A DNA stretch of 64,000 nucleotides from Paramecium octaurelia (Eukaryota; Ciliophora; Oligohymenophorea; Peniculida; Parameciidae). Location: positions 570,432-634,431 of the forward strand of contig CAJJDP010000011.1 of the NCBI GenBank assembly GCA_905182995.1, in the 5' to 3' direction. Each line of letters opens with the position of its first letter. The stretch's first letter is position 1. The notes under the pieces are model-generated. The model had not been told where the DNA came from and searched no databases. It worked only from the letters and a program-made list of their open reading frames with translations. Position numbers and translations under genes: made by a program. Below, piece by piece: positions 1-10,253 of this stretch.

Positions 1-495
1 TAATATTAATATATCATTTATTTAGTCCTTTAATACAAGGATTACTTTGAAGGAGATACATCAGCTGAAATCGAATTAGTTGAGGAATTGTACAAGGCCT
101 CTCCTTTGGCATTCAGCAAAGTCTTTGTTAATCATTCTGCAAGATTAGTCTAATAAGAAGGATTCTAGAAATTCCCTAAAAGAGCTTGGAATGATAGTCT
201 TGGATTAATTTAAAATTATGTTTTGGATTTCTAGGACTTTTCATCCAATATTGTACCAAAAGCCTAAAAATTAGCTAATTATGCTGGTTTATAAAATGTA
301 TTTAAAATGGCAAATAATATAGGTACTTCCTGCTGATGAATAAGAGTTGGTAAAACTTGGTTTGGATAAGACTGAATAAATTGCAAGATAAAAAATTGCA
401 TAAGCTTAAGAAAAACCATAATTAAATGAACCACCTAAACAAGCATAACAATAGGCTCCTCCAAAGGTTGAATAAGAACCATAATAATAGAAGCC

Positions 496-535
<40 letters not shown>

Positions 536-580
536 TAATAATAATAATAAAAGAAAGGACCTTTTAACAAAAAGAAATGA
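1..580 (+). CDS. C-terminal part of an unrecognised polyglutamine protein
   Basis: The window opens inside an intron that ends TTTAG at base 25, so the 5' part of the gene is missing. The exon runs in one frame to a 25-base intron at 298-322 (GTA...TAG), and the frame then continues to TGA at 578-580. Without splicing, the frame would stop inside the segment just after 322. The protein ends with a charged, helical stretch (SAEIELVEELYKASPLAFS is its start), then a Pro/Gln-rich tail, a run of about 18 Gln and a short basic end, KKGPFNKKK. I recognise no domain. Coding is supported by intron placement and codon use; function is unknown. Confidence 0.75.
497..550 (+). repeat. (TAA)n microsatellite coding polyglutamine
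   Basis: About 18 consecutive TAA codons with one CAA, in frame inside the preceding coding region. In the ciliate code TAA is glutamine, so this AT-rich simple repeat is a polyGln tract. Confidence 0.85.
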
Positions 581-832
581 TAATCTAAAATATTAAATAA
601 AAACAAAATAATTATATATTATAATAATCTATTAGATTTTATTGATTCAATCTTATTAGTCTTGATTTTATTCTAATTGCATTTCTTCTCTTTTATCATT
701 ATATGATGAGAACAATTCCTGATAGTCAACTTTTTATCTACTCTCTTTTCCAATTGCATAATGATCTATTTAAGCACAACCTGGTTAAATCTATTTTAAG
801 TTTTCTAAGATCTAAATTCTATCATATGACAA

Positions 833-2023
833 TCATTGTTACATGTTTTTCTCTAAATATTCCTTTGAATTCTATTCCTCCATATTAGAGATGGGTAAAT
901 GCAATTTATATTCTGGGCCAAAATAAACCTTATAATCAGATTCGTCAGGAATGTTATCAGGAATTGGCACATTTAAGGCAAGCGAAGTTTCATAAGTCCA
1001 ACAACGAGGAACATTTCTTAATGTATATCCTCCACCACCTACCATTATGATAGGGACATTGAACTTCTTGAGGTATTCAGTGCAAGAACCATGACCTGAG
1101 TAATATTGTTAAATAAAAACCTTTTATGCTCAAATTAAAGCATCCCAACCTATCTCCACTAAGACTATCAGTTCCTCCTTGCAACATTACAACATCTGGT
1201 CTAAAATTTTCCATAATACTGTCAATAACAGGTTTGAATATTAATTAAATGGAATCATCATTTAAGCCTTCATTCAATGGAAAATTAACTGCATAATATT
1301 TTCCTTTATCATGTCCAATATCATCAATGTGTCCAGTTCCAGGAAAGTATTCCTTAAATTTATGAAAAGAGCAAGTCATAACTCTATCAGTCAGATAAAA
1401 TGCTTCTTCTACTCCATCTCCATGATGAATATCGATATCAATATAAAGAACTCTTTAATATGTTTTCAGTAACTCTAATATTCCTAAAACACAGTCATTA
1501 ACATAACAAAATCCACTTGCTTCACTTTATTTAGCGTGATGCAATCCACCACTCCAATTTATAGCTATGTTGCTCTTCTAATCTGCTATTACACAGGCAG
1601 CTCCAACAGATCCAGAAGTTTAACACAAACAAAAATCAAATAACCTATCCAAAACAGGGCAATCTTCCATGAAATTAACTAAATATCTTAACTTAACTTC
1701 TTACATCTATAAAGTTGATCTTCATGTTGACACTTATTTTCTGGTGTAATTATTTTTATTAAATCAATATACTCTTCAGAATGAAATTAAGTCAATACGT
1801 CCTCATCTACCCTTTTGATATAGGTTTGAACAAAAGATTGATCCTAAACCTAAAAATGAATACATCTTACAATACAATTCATATATTATTTTAGCCCATA
1901 ATGGCCCACTAAGTCATCTGTGATGGCTACTCTCAAAGGTTTCATTGGATGAGTTGTTGAATAATTAAATGTACCAAATTCCTCATCGTAATAGTAAGTC
2001 ACTTTCTACTTAAAGAGATTCAT
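833..2023 (-). CDS. class I histone deacetylase (Rpd3/HDAC1 type)
   Basis: Zinc-dependent lysine deacetylase of chromatin. After removing three introns (21 and 26 bases near the 5' end, 25 bases at 1096-1120 ending CAG) the frame is 373 codons, 372 aa. Family motifs appear in order: [19 protein letters not shown] (active-site His pair), [23 protein letters not shown] (zinc-binding Asp and His), [15 protein letters not shown] (second zinc Asp) and [19 protein letters not shown]. The usual class I 'GAD' before the second zinc Asp reads GTD, but the Asp is kept. The start ATG at 2023 gives the normal HDAC N-terminus, and the C-terminal tail is short. It probably acts in the nucleus as the core of a co-repressor complex. 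The call is firm; the paralogue is not resolved. Confidence 0.96.
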
Positions 2024-2239
2024 TATTTCCCCAAAATTGTATTTTTTTAAATTTTATTATTGTTTATATATTTATAAAAAATAAAATAAAATATTTTAAT
2101 TTTGGTTATATTTCTTTGTTAACTATATTGAGTACTTGATTTATATTGAAGTGATGTAAATTCAATTAGCCCTAATTTGAAATACATGTAGCACTTTTAG
2201 ATTTGTAATAAAATAAATAAGAATTCTATCAAAAATTAA

Positions 2240-3760
2240 TCATTAATCAAGCTTATCCAAAATCATATTCGCTAATTCATAATTTTCATCTGAGATTTTC
2301 ATTTTTTAAACAAACAAAATCCTTGATTCACAATCTTCTTCATTAAATATTTTCACATTGACCTAATCTATACTAATCATTCTGTATAAGATGGAAAGAA
2401 TATCATATAAAAATTAATTACCTCTTTCTTCACTATAATCATTTAATTCTTAGGTTATTTGCTTCATCAATTTATAATCATTATTCAATTTTTTAACATC
2501 CTCACATTTAGAAAATTTGATAACGTTATGGAGAAACAAAAAGAAGTCATCTACCTCTAAAAATATAGAAGGGACATTTTAAAAGAATACAAGGGTTTCT
2601 TCCCAAAATTCATTAATAATTTATGGATCATCTGTAATAAAGTTACTTAAAGTGGCAAATCCCTTTTTTACCAAAAGTTTTAAATCTCCTCTTTAAATAT
2701 TTTACTATTCCAAATACTTATTGATAGTCTTTATTATAGTATGTGCCATTTAAGATTGAAAATTTAAAGTAATTTCATTATCTATTGTTTGAATACAAAT
2801 ATTTACCTAATAAGGACACATATTAAAAGTATTTAAACATTTCTCCAAACAATTAAATGTTGTCGTAATCACCTTTCAATAGATAATTTAAAAAACTCAA
2901 ATCTAATTTTGATTTATCGTAGGAATAGATTCTGTTTAATAACTTGAGAATCCATAATTTCTCTTTGGCATTATAGAGTTAAATGAAGAGATCCTATAAT
3001 ATATCATGCAACTCTATTAATTTAAATTTGTTAATTTCTGGTTTCATTCTATCCAAATTTATAATCAAAGAATAAAAGTCATCAAATAGGCATTTCTATT
3101 TACACTAGAGTGTATAATTCCTTCTATTGATTATATAATGTACCATAAACATTTTGGCACTTAGAGTACTAAAATCAAATCTCTACATTGGTAACAATCA
3201 CAAGCCAGATTTGCAAAGATATCCAATATGTACTATTATAATTCTGTATAGTAAGTTGAATTGTAATAGCCAGCAAGAATTTGTATATGTTCATGAATGG
3301 GTTGAACTTGTTAATGATTCCCTGCAGAAATAGCCAACAATATGTGTAAGCACGATTTCTAAAATTAATAGTGATATCTACATCAATTTAAGGATAACCA
3401 ATGTTAAAAACTTTGAATATTCGTTCTACATCTTTGGCAGTGTCATAATCAGGTTCGCAATCATATTCGTTATAATGATTGCTTAATTGCTAAACTTTGA
3501 AAATGCAGTCAGCTATTGTTTCATCCATCTCAATATTCTCATTTATGAAGTTTATTTTCTCAAATTATCAACTTAGTTACCTGCTAATTGCCTCTTTCGA
3601 ATGCCTCGTAATACTGTTATTGTATGACGATGTTGTTTTAAGCGAATGGAATGATGTCTTTAGATTGGGGGAACCGATTTTTTCTGAAAGTGTCTTCCCT
3701 AGCCTTTTTTTTGAGTCCAATAATAAATTGCTCTCTTTTTTGCGCTATATTTTATAGCAT
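2240..3760 (-). CDS. importin-alpha-like (karyopherin alpha) protein, divergent
   Basis: The N-terminus (ATG at 3760) is rich in Lys and Arg in the spacing of an importin-beta-binding domain: KREQFIIGLKKKARE then RKNRF at about residues 8-30. It is followed by roughly 450 residues of Leu/Ile-rich helical sequence compatible with ARM repeats, for example ILDIFANLACDC and LWILKLLNRIYSYD. The length is close to the usual ~530 aa of importin alpha. Canonical ARM motifs (such as NIASGT) are not obvious, so the protein is diverged. A 22-base intron at 3559-3580 appears to end in GAG, and at least two more introns are needed downstream that I did not fix exactly. It would act as an adaptor for nuclear import. 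An unrelated helical-repeat protein is possible but less likely given the N-terminus. Confidence 0.6.
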
Positions 3761-3907
3761 TTTAATAATTTTAAATAATAAGAGAAATAAGGGAATTCTA
3801 AAATAATATGCAAATCAATTCATTATTCACCAAGGAGATATATCATCTAAACTCTACTTAAATGTCAATGATGAGTATAAACTTTACTATAAATTTCGAT
3901 TCACAAT

Positions 3908-4395
3908 ATGATTAAGACTAAATGTTTTTGCTTAACTTTGATTATTTACTATTTTTTTCAAGCCTGGGGAAGTTCTGAATCTTTTATCAGCTGAGTATTT
4001 ATTTTAATTAATCTCCTTATAAGTTTAAGATTACGCAGAACTGTTGATGAGACATCTAATTCGCAGATTATTTATTGACACAAATCTAATATCACTTTGA
4101 TCTTTTCTTTGATTAGTTTCATTATTTTCAAGATTTCTAGGAATTGACCAAGGCTTAAAAGAAGAGGTTAACTATTGCTATTATAAAAGAATTTTATCCA
4201 AAAGATCAGCTTTGGACCTTTTAATTCGAAATTATTTTTTCTCCTCTAATCTCATAAAATACTTTTTCGAAAATTATGGAGTTGAAGGTTCTCTTTATTT
4301 AAAATAGATTGGGTTGTTGTAGTTATAGTAATCATGGAGAGTTTGAAGAGTATGATTTTGCATAATTATTTTTTATATATTTATAAATAATATGA
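3908..4395 (+). CDS. possible small secreted or membrane protein, exon structure unresolved
   Basis: From the ATG at 3908 the frame gives a signal-peptide-like start, MIKTKCFCLTLIIYYFFQAWG. Further exon-like segments follow in shifted frames, ending with a lysine-rich stretch (ELTKAQKKRLTIAIIKEFY) and TGA at 4393-4395. I could place one plausible intron but not a full chain, so the model is tentative. No family is recognised. The piece could also be two short genes or an eroded one. Confidence 0.3.
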
Positions 4396-4676
4396 ATCAA
4401 CAAAATGATTACTATAATTTATTCGCATTCAAATTACTTTAATATATCAAATCTTTTTTGGAAAAATGATGATTGAATCATAAAATATAAGATATTATCA
4501 ATTTGGAGACTATTTTCAAATAAAAATATTCAAAGATACAGATATATATTGGTAATCTAATCAAAACCTTAGATCTAATTTTAAGCAATTTATGTACTGA
4601 ATTTCTTTGGGAGAATAATGAAATTAACTATTAAAATTTATGAAATCCCAATGTAATAAATTTATATTTAAAATTA

Positions 4677-5503
4677 ATGCTCAAACATCTGTACGATACA
4701 GATTGTGTCACTTGGTCACCATAAGGCAAATTATTCTAAGTAGAATATGCTATGGAAGCTGTCAAATAAGGAAGTATATGTTTGGGACTCAAATCAAATG
4801 AAAATGTTGTATTATGTAGTCTCAAAAGACAACCTTCAGAATTAGCAGGCTATTAAGAGAAGTAATTTAAAATAGATGATCATATGGCTATTGCTATTGC
4901 TGGATTAACTGCTGATGCACGTATTTACTGATATTTATCAATACAGGTGTTTTATGCAAATACATGAGAACAGAGTGTTTAGAATACAAATATACATATG
5001 AGTCTCATCATCCAGTAGGAAGATTAGTTTTCAAAGTAGCCGAAAGTATGATTTTTATAAGATCTTAAAGAGTCTCAACATAAAACCTAAAGCGGGGCAA
5101 AGAGACCTTATGGTGTTGGATTACTTGTTGCTGGCATTGATCCTAATGGTGTTCATTTATTTGAAACATGTCCATCTGGCAATTATTACGAATATAAATG
5201 TTAAGCAATTGGTTCAAGATCTTAAGCAGCAAGAACTTACTTCGAGAGTTGGTTCCATTTATTCGAAAAAAGCACTTTAGAATAACTAATCTTGCATGGA
5301 TTAAGTGCAATTAAGAAGGCAATCATGGAAGATGAGGAGTAATTGAAATTCGTAAACATTATTTTAGATTGAATGAGAAAAATGTAGAAGTCGGAATTTT
5401 AGGTAAAAATTTGAAATTTACACATTTAAATGCATAAGAATTAAAAGATTATATAACTAAGCTAGACACATTTAGTCCAAATTCTTAAATTCAATAGGAG
5501 TGA
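4677..5503 (+). CDS. 20S proteasome subunit alpha-1 (PSMA1 type)
   Basis: Non-catalytic alpha-ring subunit of the 20S proteasome. Three introns (4921-4946 ending CAG, 5046-5070 ending AAG, 5339-5367 ending TAG) leave 249 codons exactly. Landmarks match PSMA1 in order: the N-terminal [20 protein letters not shown], then [27 protein letters not shown] and [11 protein letters not shown]-like sequence, IGSRSQAARTYFE, and a short acidic/Gln tail. The length, 248 aa, is normal for the family, somewhat shorter at the C-terminus than the human subunit. The start ATG gives MLKHLYDTD directly before the conserved block. It lies upstream of a small membrane-protein gene of opposite strand; the spacing suggests independent promoters. 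Confidence 0.96.
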
Positions 5504-5837
5504 TAATTTAATTATAAATATATTATTAGATCCAATACATTCATATTTTACAGTATTTCCGAATGTAATTTCTCATAATTAATTAATTGAATTTTGAAAA
5601 AGTTTATTATAGATAAATAATTATTTGGGTGAAGCTGATGACTTTCATTGCTTCAGTTATTTTATCCCTGATAAGTACTTAAACATAATCAATAAAAATA
5701 TCATTTCCAAAATGGCTGTTTATTGATATTTAAATTTGGAAATACATAACCATATTACACTTTCTGTAGTACTGAATGGAATATTTCAAAGATATCAGTT
5801 TTAATTAAATATATATATTTGATAATTTTATTGTGAT
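5504..5837. other. intergenic, convergent 3' ends
   Basis: AT-rich spacer between two convergent stop codons. I see no open frame with coding character, no motif and no RNA gene. Confidence 0.5.
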
Positions 5838-6347
5838 TCAAGGATTAAAAACATCAATTTCATGATAATCATCTTCTTCTGATTTTCCTCTCTTATTGAA
5901 TAAATGAATTTACAATTAGTCATCTTACCATTTCAATTGTAAACCCTTATCTTCCCATTTTATATTATATTCATCAATTTTCCATTAAACAAATTTCTCT
6001 GCATTATTGAAACAATAGAATGGTAATAATAAAGAAAATCCACAACTAAAAGGGATTAGTAAATAGGATAACATAATCAACTTTTTTGGTGGCCAATTGT
6101 TTGCAATTTATTTGTTTATTTCATCTAAAAATGATTTTATTTCATGCTCATTAATATATTCAAGCAATAATGGGTTGTATCTTAAGTAGTAATATGGATA
6201 TAATTTAGACAAAATATATTTATTTCCTTTTGTTTTAATTGTAATCACTGCATTAGAATCTTATATCTGATTCTTTTTAATTTTTATTTTAATAGTTTCT
6301 GATATACTTGGTGCTTCTAAAGATTTATTTTAACTTAATTCTTACAT
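5838..6347 (-). CDS. small membrane-associated protein, possibly golgin A7/ERF4-like
   Basis: One uninterrupted frame from ATG at 6347 to TGA at 5838, 169 aa, with many TAA/TAG Gln codons. The order is a polar N-terminus of about 30 residues, a conserved-looking core (ILSKLYPYYYLRYNPLLLEY), a short amphipathic helix, one strong hydrophobic hairpin or transmembrane segment (LIMLSYLLIPFSCGFSLLLP), then a polar C-terminus ending in an acidic stretch. The layout resembles the golgin A7/ERF4 fold, a partner of palmitoyl transferases. That link is inference from layout, not from a diagnostic motif. No intron is needed. Confidence 0.55.
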
Positions 6348-6855
6348 TAATATAAATAATTGTATTCCTATTAATCTAGAAAAAATATTAGTTTAAAGAA
6401 AAGCTATTTAAATAGTAAATTAAATTGAGAAGGGCTTTATGTTCTTTTGATTAATGATATTAATTTTTTATTCAGAACAATTTAAAGTCTCAAAAGATAC
6501 AAATATTACTCCTTATTCTTTCTAATATTGTATTATTAATTTGGTTATTGAAGTGAAATAATTTTAATTGAACTATTGGGTTAATTTTAAACATCTGTTG
6601 GAAATGAATTCTAATATTCCGATTATAATATTTAAAAACTTAGTGTTGTAATGATTCAGTTAAATTCTGAATGATAGTCTATATAATGATTAGAAAGGAT
6701 TAAGAGAAAAGTACAAAATTAAATAAAATGCTTATTTAGATTAGAAAACTTTACACCATTAATATAAATTATATTTTATATTCGTTTTCTGATTAACTTC
6801 ATTTGTTTAGTTATCTCTTAATTGTATATATTACAATTAATATATTTATATTATT
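6348..6855. other. intergenic, divergent promoters
   Basis: About 500 bases of very AT-rich sequence between two divergent start codons. Probably holds both promoters; no recognisable element. Confidence 0.5.
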
Positions 6856-7685
6856 ATGCTGAGTCTCAATAAATTAATTTACTTGAATCCGTAACCTTCA
6901 TATCATTCCAAGACTTTTGATGGCCATTAAAAACTTAAACTCATATTCATTAGAACAAAGCTCAATAAACATTAAATTCCTTGTTTATTCATTAAAGCCA
7001 ACTCAGATGAATATCTCTTATATTTTCATAGCAATGCAGAGGATATGTATATCGTATTTAAAATTAAAAAGAGGAACTTGTTATGAGTTTACATCTGCTT
7101 TGAGCAATGGGTTGAACGTGAATGTCATTTGCATGGAATACCCAGGCTACGGGATTTACACATAGGCGGAACCTACTTAACAATAAATTGAGAAGGATGC
7201 AGAGGATGTGTTTATTTATATTAATCTGGAATTAAGAGTTCCTGATTCTAAACTGACTATTTTTGGACGGTCTATTGGAACTGGTCCAGCTTGTTTTTTA
7301 GCATCAATTTATTAACCAAAAGCATTAATTTTATTAAGTCCATTCACTTCGATAAAAGCTGTAGCTAAAAAGCATTTTTACTTTGCTGCAAATCTATTGA
7401 AAGTATGTAGAAATTAATCATCTGCTTTAGGATTAATTTGACAATGTAAAAAGGGCCAATAAGATTGTGTGCCCTTGCATAATCATTCATGGTAAATTAG
7501 ATAAATTCATACCAATATCAATGGCAGAAGACCTCTACAAAAATTTGGCTTCGAAAAGAAAAACTTTTTTCTATCCTGAAGGTAAAGATCACAATAATTT
7601 CAATTTTTCATACGATATAAAAGAAATTGTTTTGAAGTTCATAAAGGAAATTGATTAGTTAAATCATATGTTTTTGCCTAATTGA
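6856..7685 (+). CDS. alpha/beta hydrolase, ABHD17 (FAM108)-like depalmitoylase
   Basis: Serine hydrolase of the ABHD17 type, which removes palmitate from membrane-bound proteins in animals. With introns 7047-7071 (25 bases, ending AAG) and 7403-7430 (28 bases, TAG) the frame is 259 codons. Motifs in order: LYFHSNAEDIG (oxyanion region), MEYPGYGIY, the nucleophile elbow GRSIGTGP with Ser, the catalytic Asp in HGKLDKFIP, and the His in EGKDHNNF. The start matches the usual short N-terminus before the PxxxSY block. ABHD17 proteins have an N-terminal Cys cluster for palmitoylation; that cluster is not visible here, so membrane attachment is uncertain. Confidence in the hydrolase call is high; the exact substrate is unknown. 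Confidence 0.9.
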
Positions 7686-8206
7686 AATATCTAGGATCTC
7701 CTTAATTCGATCCAATATGCATTTAAGAAATTATATTTTAAGCATTATTTGATTGTTCACAATTATAAAACTATTAATTTTTGTTATAAATTAAATTGAA
7801 TTGATATGTTTTCACTTTCTATTCAAAATTCTGACTCAACCAATGTAATTCCAACAACACAGTTTGACTTATTGATATGAATATTTATAACCAGATATTG
7901 GTTAGATATCATTTATTTTATTTATAATAATAAAGTATTTCTCTTTGAATTTGATAACTTAAAGAAGTGTAAATTATATTACATAGAATTAACTCAATAA
8001 AAAACTCAAACATACAATATCATAATATATTTATACTTTATAGTCTTACTAAAAAGGCATTTGAATTTTCAAACACTATTAAAAGAGTGGAAAATAAAAT
8101 ACAATTCCAAAAATAAATTAAAATATATTCTTGACATGATTAATAGATTTGGACTGATAATTTATAATTATATATTAATTTATTTGCATAAATAAATATT
8201 TATACA
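7686..8206. other. intergenic
   Basis: AT-rich, with several short TGA-terminated frames of the length expected by chance. Contains the promoter side of the following gene; nothing else recognised. Confidence 0.5.
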
Positions 8207-10228
8207 ATGCAGCTGAATACATTTTCATAAAAAACGATTAAACACGTCGAAAATATTAATAATCATCATTATTTTGCCTGCATCCCTTAGAAAGGAAATC
8301 CTAATTGTTCTGATTAAGAAAAAATAAATATATCAAATGAGTCTTCTTTATCCTAAAAAACTATTTCAAATAATAGCTACAGTCATTAATCAAATGGAAC
8401 TTATTACAAAAAGCATTCAATCATTTTTAGAGAACTGAGAAGTATTTCAAATCAGAGTCACAATAATTAGATGGAGGAAATATCAAAAGCGTTTGTATTT
8501 CGAATTAAATCAAAGAATCACATTAAGAATGAACCTCTTGGAAATGATTAAGTCGAATAGAATTAAAAGGAGCACAAAACCAAAGACCTAGTTAAAGTAT
8601 TACGTGATATGTAAAAAAAGCGACAAGAATATACATAGAAAAAGTAATTTGTACCAAAGTCTCCAATTCCAATACTAAAAAACTAGAATGCTAAAATCTA
8701 AGAGGATTTTTAGATTGCAAAGAGTCAAAATTAAGTGAAGAAATTGCCTAAAATATATACAAAATAAGCTCCAGTTATAATAGAAGTATTAGAATAGTAT
8801 GAACCTCTCAACAAATCAAGTAGATTATAAGGGAATGGGATCGGAGAAGATCCCTTCTAAGTTAAGCTTACGCGGTATTATTAATTTCTATTTAAATTTT
8901 AATGTAACCATTTATTCTATGTGAAATAATCATAAGTAAGATCTCAAAGTTATTACATTGAAGGAATTAATGAAAATGAAATGATTATCAAAGAATTAAT
9001 GAGAAAAAGATGGTGGTGGTGTGAATCCATTGAAAAAACAGATGATGTATAGTTTTATTGGTCTCAAAGATCTAATTCTTAATTCTTATAAAGATAAAAG
9101 ATAAGAGTGTTATTTGATGAAAGTTAGAATAAGGTTGTTGACCCATTTAATTTAGACAATTATGAAGAACAAATAAAATTTGCAATAGAACATAAACTAG
9201 TACTAATATCACCTAGTGGAAGACTACATAATCACATAGAGATTAATTAATTGATAGGATTTAAGAAGAACTTTATAAGATTCTTAGAATAATATGCTTC
9301 CTTGTTAAATATAGACTTATTTTAATTTTTTCCTTATTCCATAAATATATCTAGTTAACAAGATCCAAAGTTAAATTTATTCTTAACATAACAAAAAAAT
9401 TAAAATTCTTTGTGGATTGTGAAGCCTGGAGAATGGGCGAATAATGGATAATTCATGAAAATTTGCCAGAATGCTAAGTAGGTGTAAGATTTTATAATAT
9501 CTGAATTTAAAAATCATGATCACAGTTTTGAAACTTTAGTAATTTAAAAATATATAAAACCTTTATTATATTATAAAAGGAAATTTGATTTATACACATA
9601 TTTGCTGATTAGCCAGATAAATGGAGTTGTGAGAGTTTACTTTTATGATGAAGTATATGGTAGAACCAGTAGCAAAGAATATAATGAGCAGGACTTGGAT
9701 CCTTTGATACATTTTACGAATAGTCAAATATAAAGGGAATCAAAAGGATTTTCACTTTAAGAACCAGGAAATAAGTTATCGATTGACAAATTATAAGAGT
9801 TTTTCGTTTAATTTAAATTAAATTTCAAAGAAACCGTGATTCCTTAATTAAAGACGATTGCAATTCATGCAATAAAAGCAGTGTTTACTCATTTAGTAGT
9901 GAAAGATCATAATTTTGAAGTATAAATATAATATATATAGATTATAGGTTTGAATTATATTGTTGATTAAGAATTCAAGCCCTGGTTAGTAGAAGTAAAT
10001 TTAAATCCTAGCTTTGTTCCTGATAGTCCATATCATCAAAAAGTAATCACTTAAATGCTAGATAATGCTTTGTATCTTACTATAGATTTAATATATCCAC
10101 CACCATCATTATGGCCATCAAACAAAAAATAATTAATCGAAAGATTTAGTTTATAAAACAAGTTCCAAGCTTTAATAGATTCAAGATTTGACGCAGAAAT
10201 GATAATAGAGTTATTTGAGAAAAAGTGA
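8207..10228 (+). CDS. tubulin-tyrosine ligase-like (TTLL) glycylase/glutamylase
   Basis: ATP-grasp enzyme that adds amino acids to tubulin tails, expected at cilia and microtubules. The N-terminal ~230 residues are polar, Gln/Lys-rich and without known domain. The TTL domain follows: RYYQFLFKF, RKRWWWCESI, FYWSQR, SLWIVKPGEWANNG, an AAK/K-rich loop, KFDLYTYLLIS (R/KFD.R.Y motif), and the C-terminal IIGLNYIVDQEFKPWLVEVNLNPSF with the metal-binding E and N. RWWW and NNGQ-type motifs suggest the monoglycylase/TTLL3-8 side, but I would not choose. The gene has no obligatory intron, except a likely 21-base one at 9920-9940 that lacks any stop. About 666 aa after splicing. It converges with the next gene with 25 bases between stops. 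Confidence 0.9.
9920..9940 (+). other. 21-base intron with no in-frame stop
   Basis: GTATAAATATAATATATATAG lies exactly where TTL proteins have an uninterrupted 'FE-(L/I)xGxD' motif. Removing it gives HNFE followed directly by IIGLNYIVD. Retaining it inserts seven residues without a stop, because its length is 3n and its only stop-like codons are TAA/TAG (Gln). Confidence 0.7.
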
Positions 10229-10253
10229 AATCAATTTTTGTAATTAATATTAT

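Noticed and set aside
703-888. Plus-strand frame opposite the histone deacetylase 3' end
   Set aside because: It overlaps and extends past the antisense of a conserved gene and shows no own motif; it is a shadow frame.
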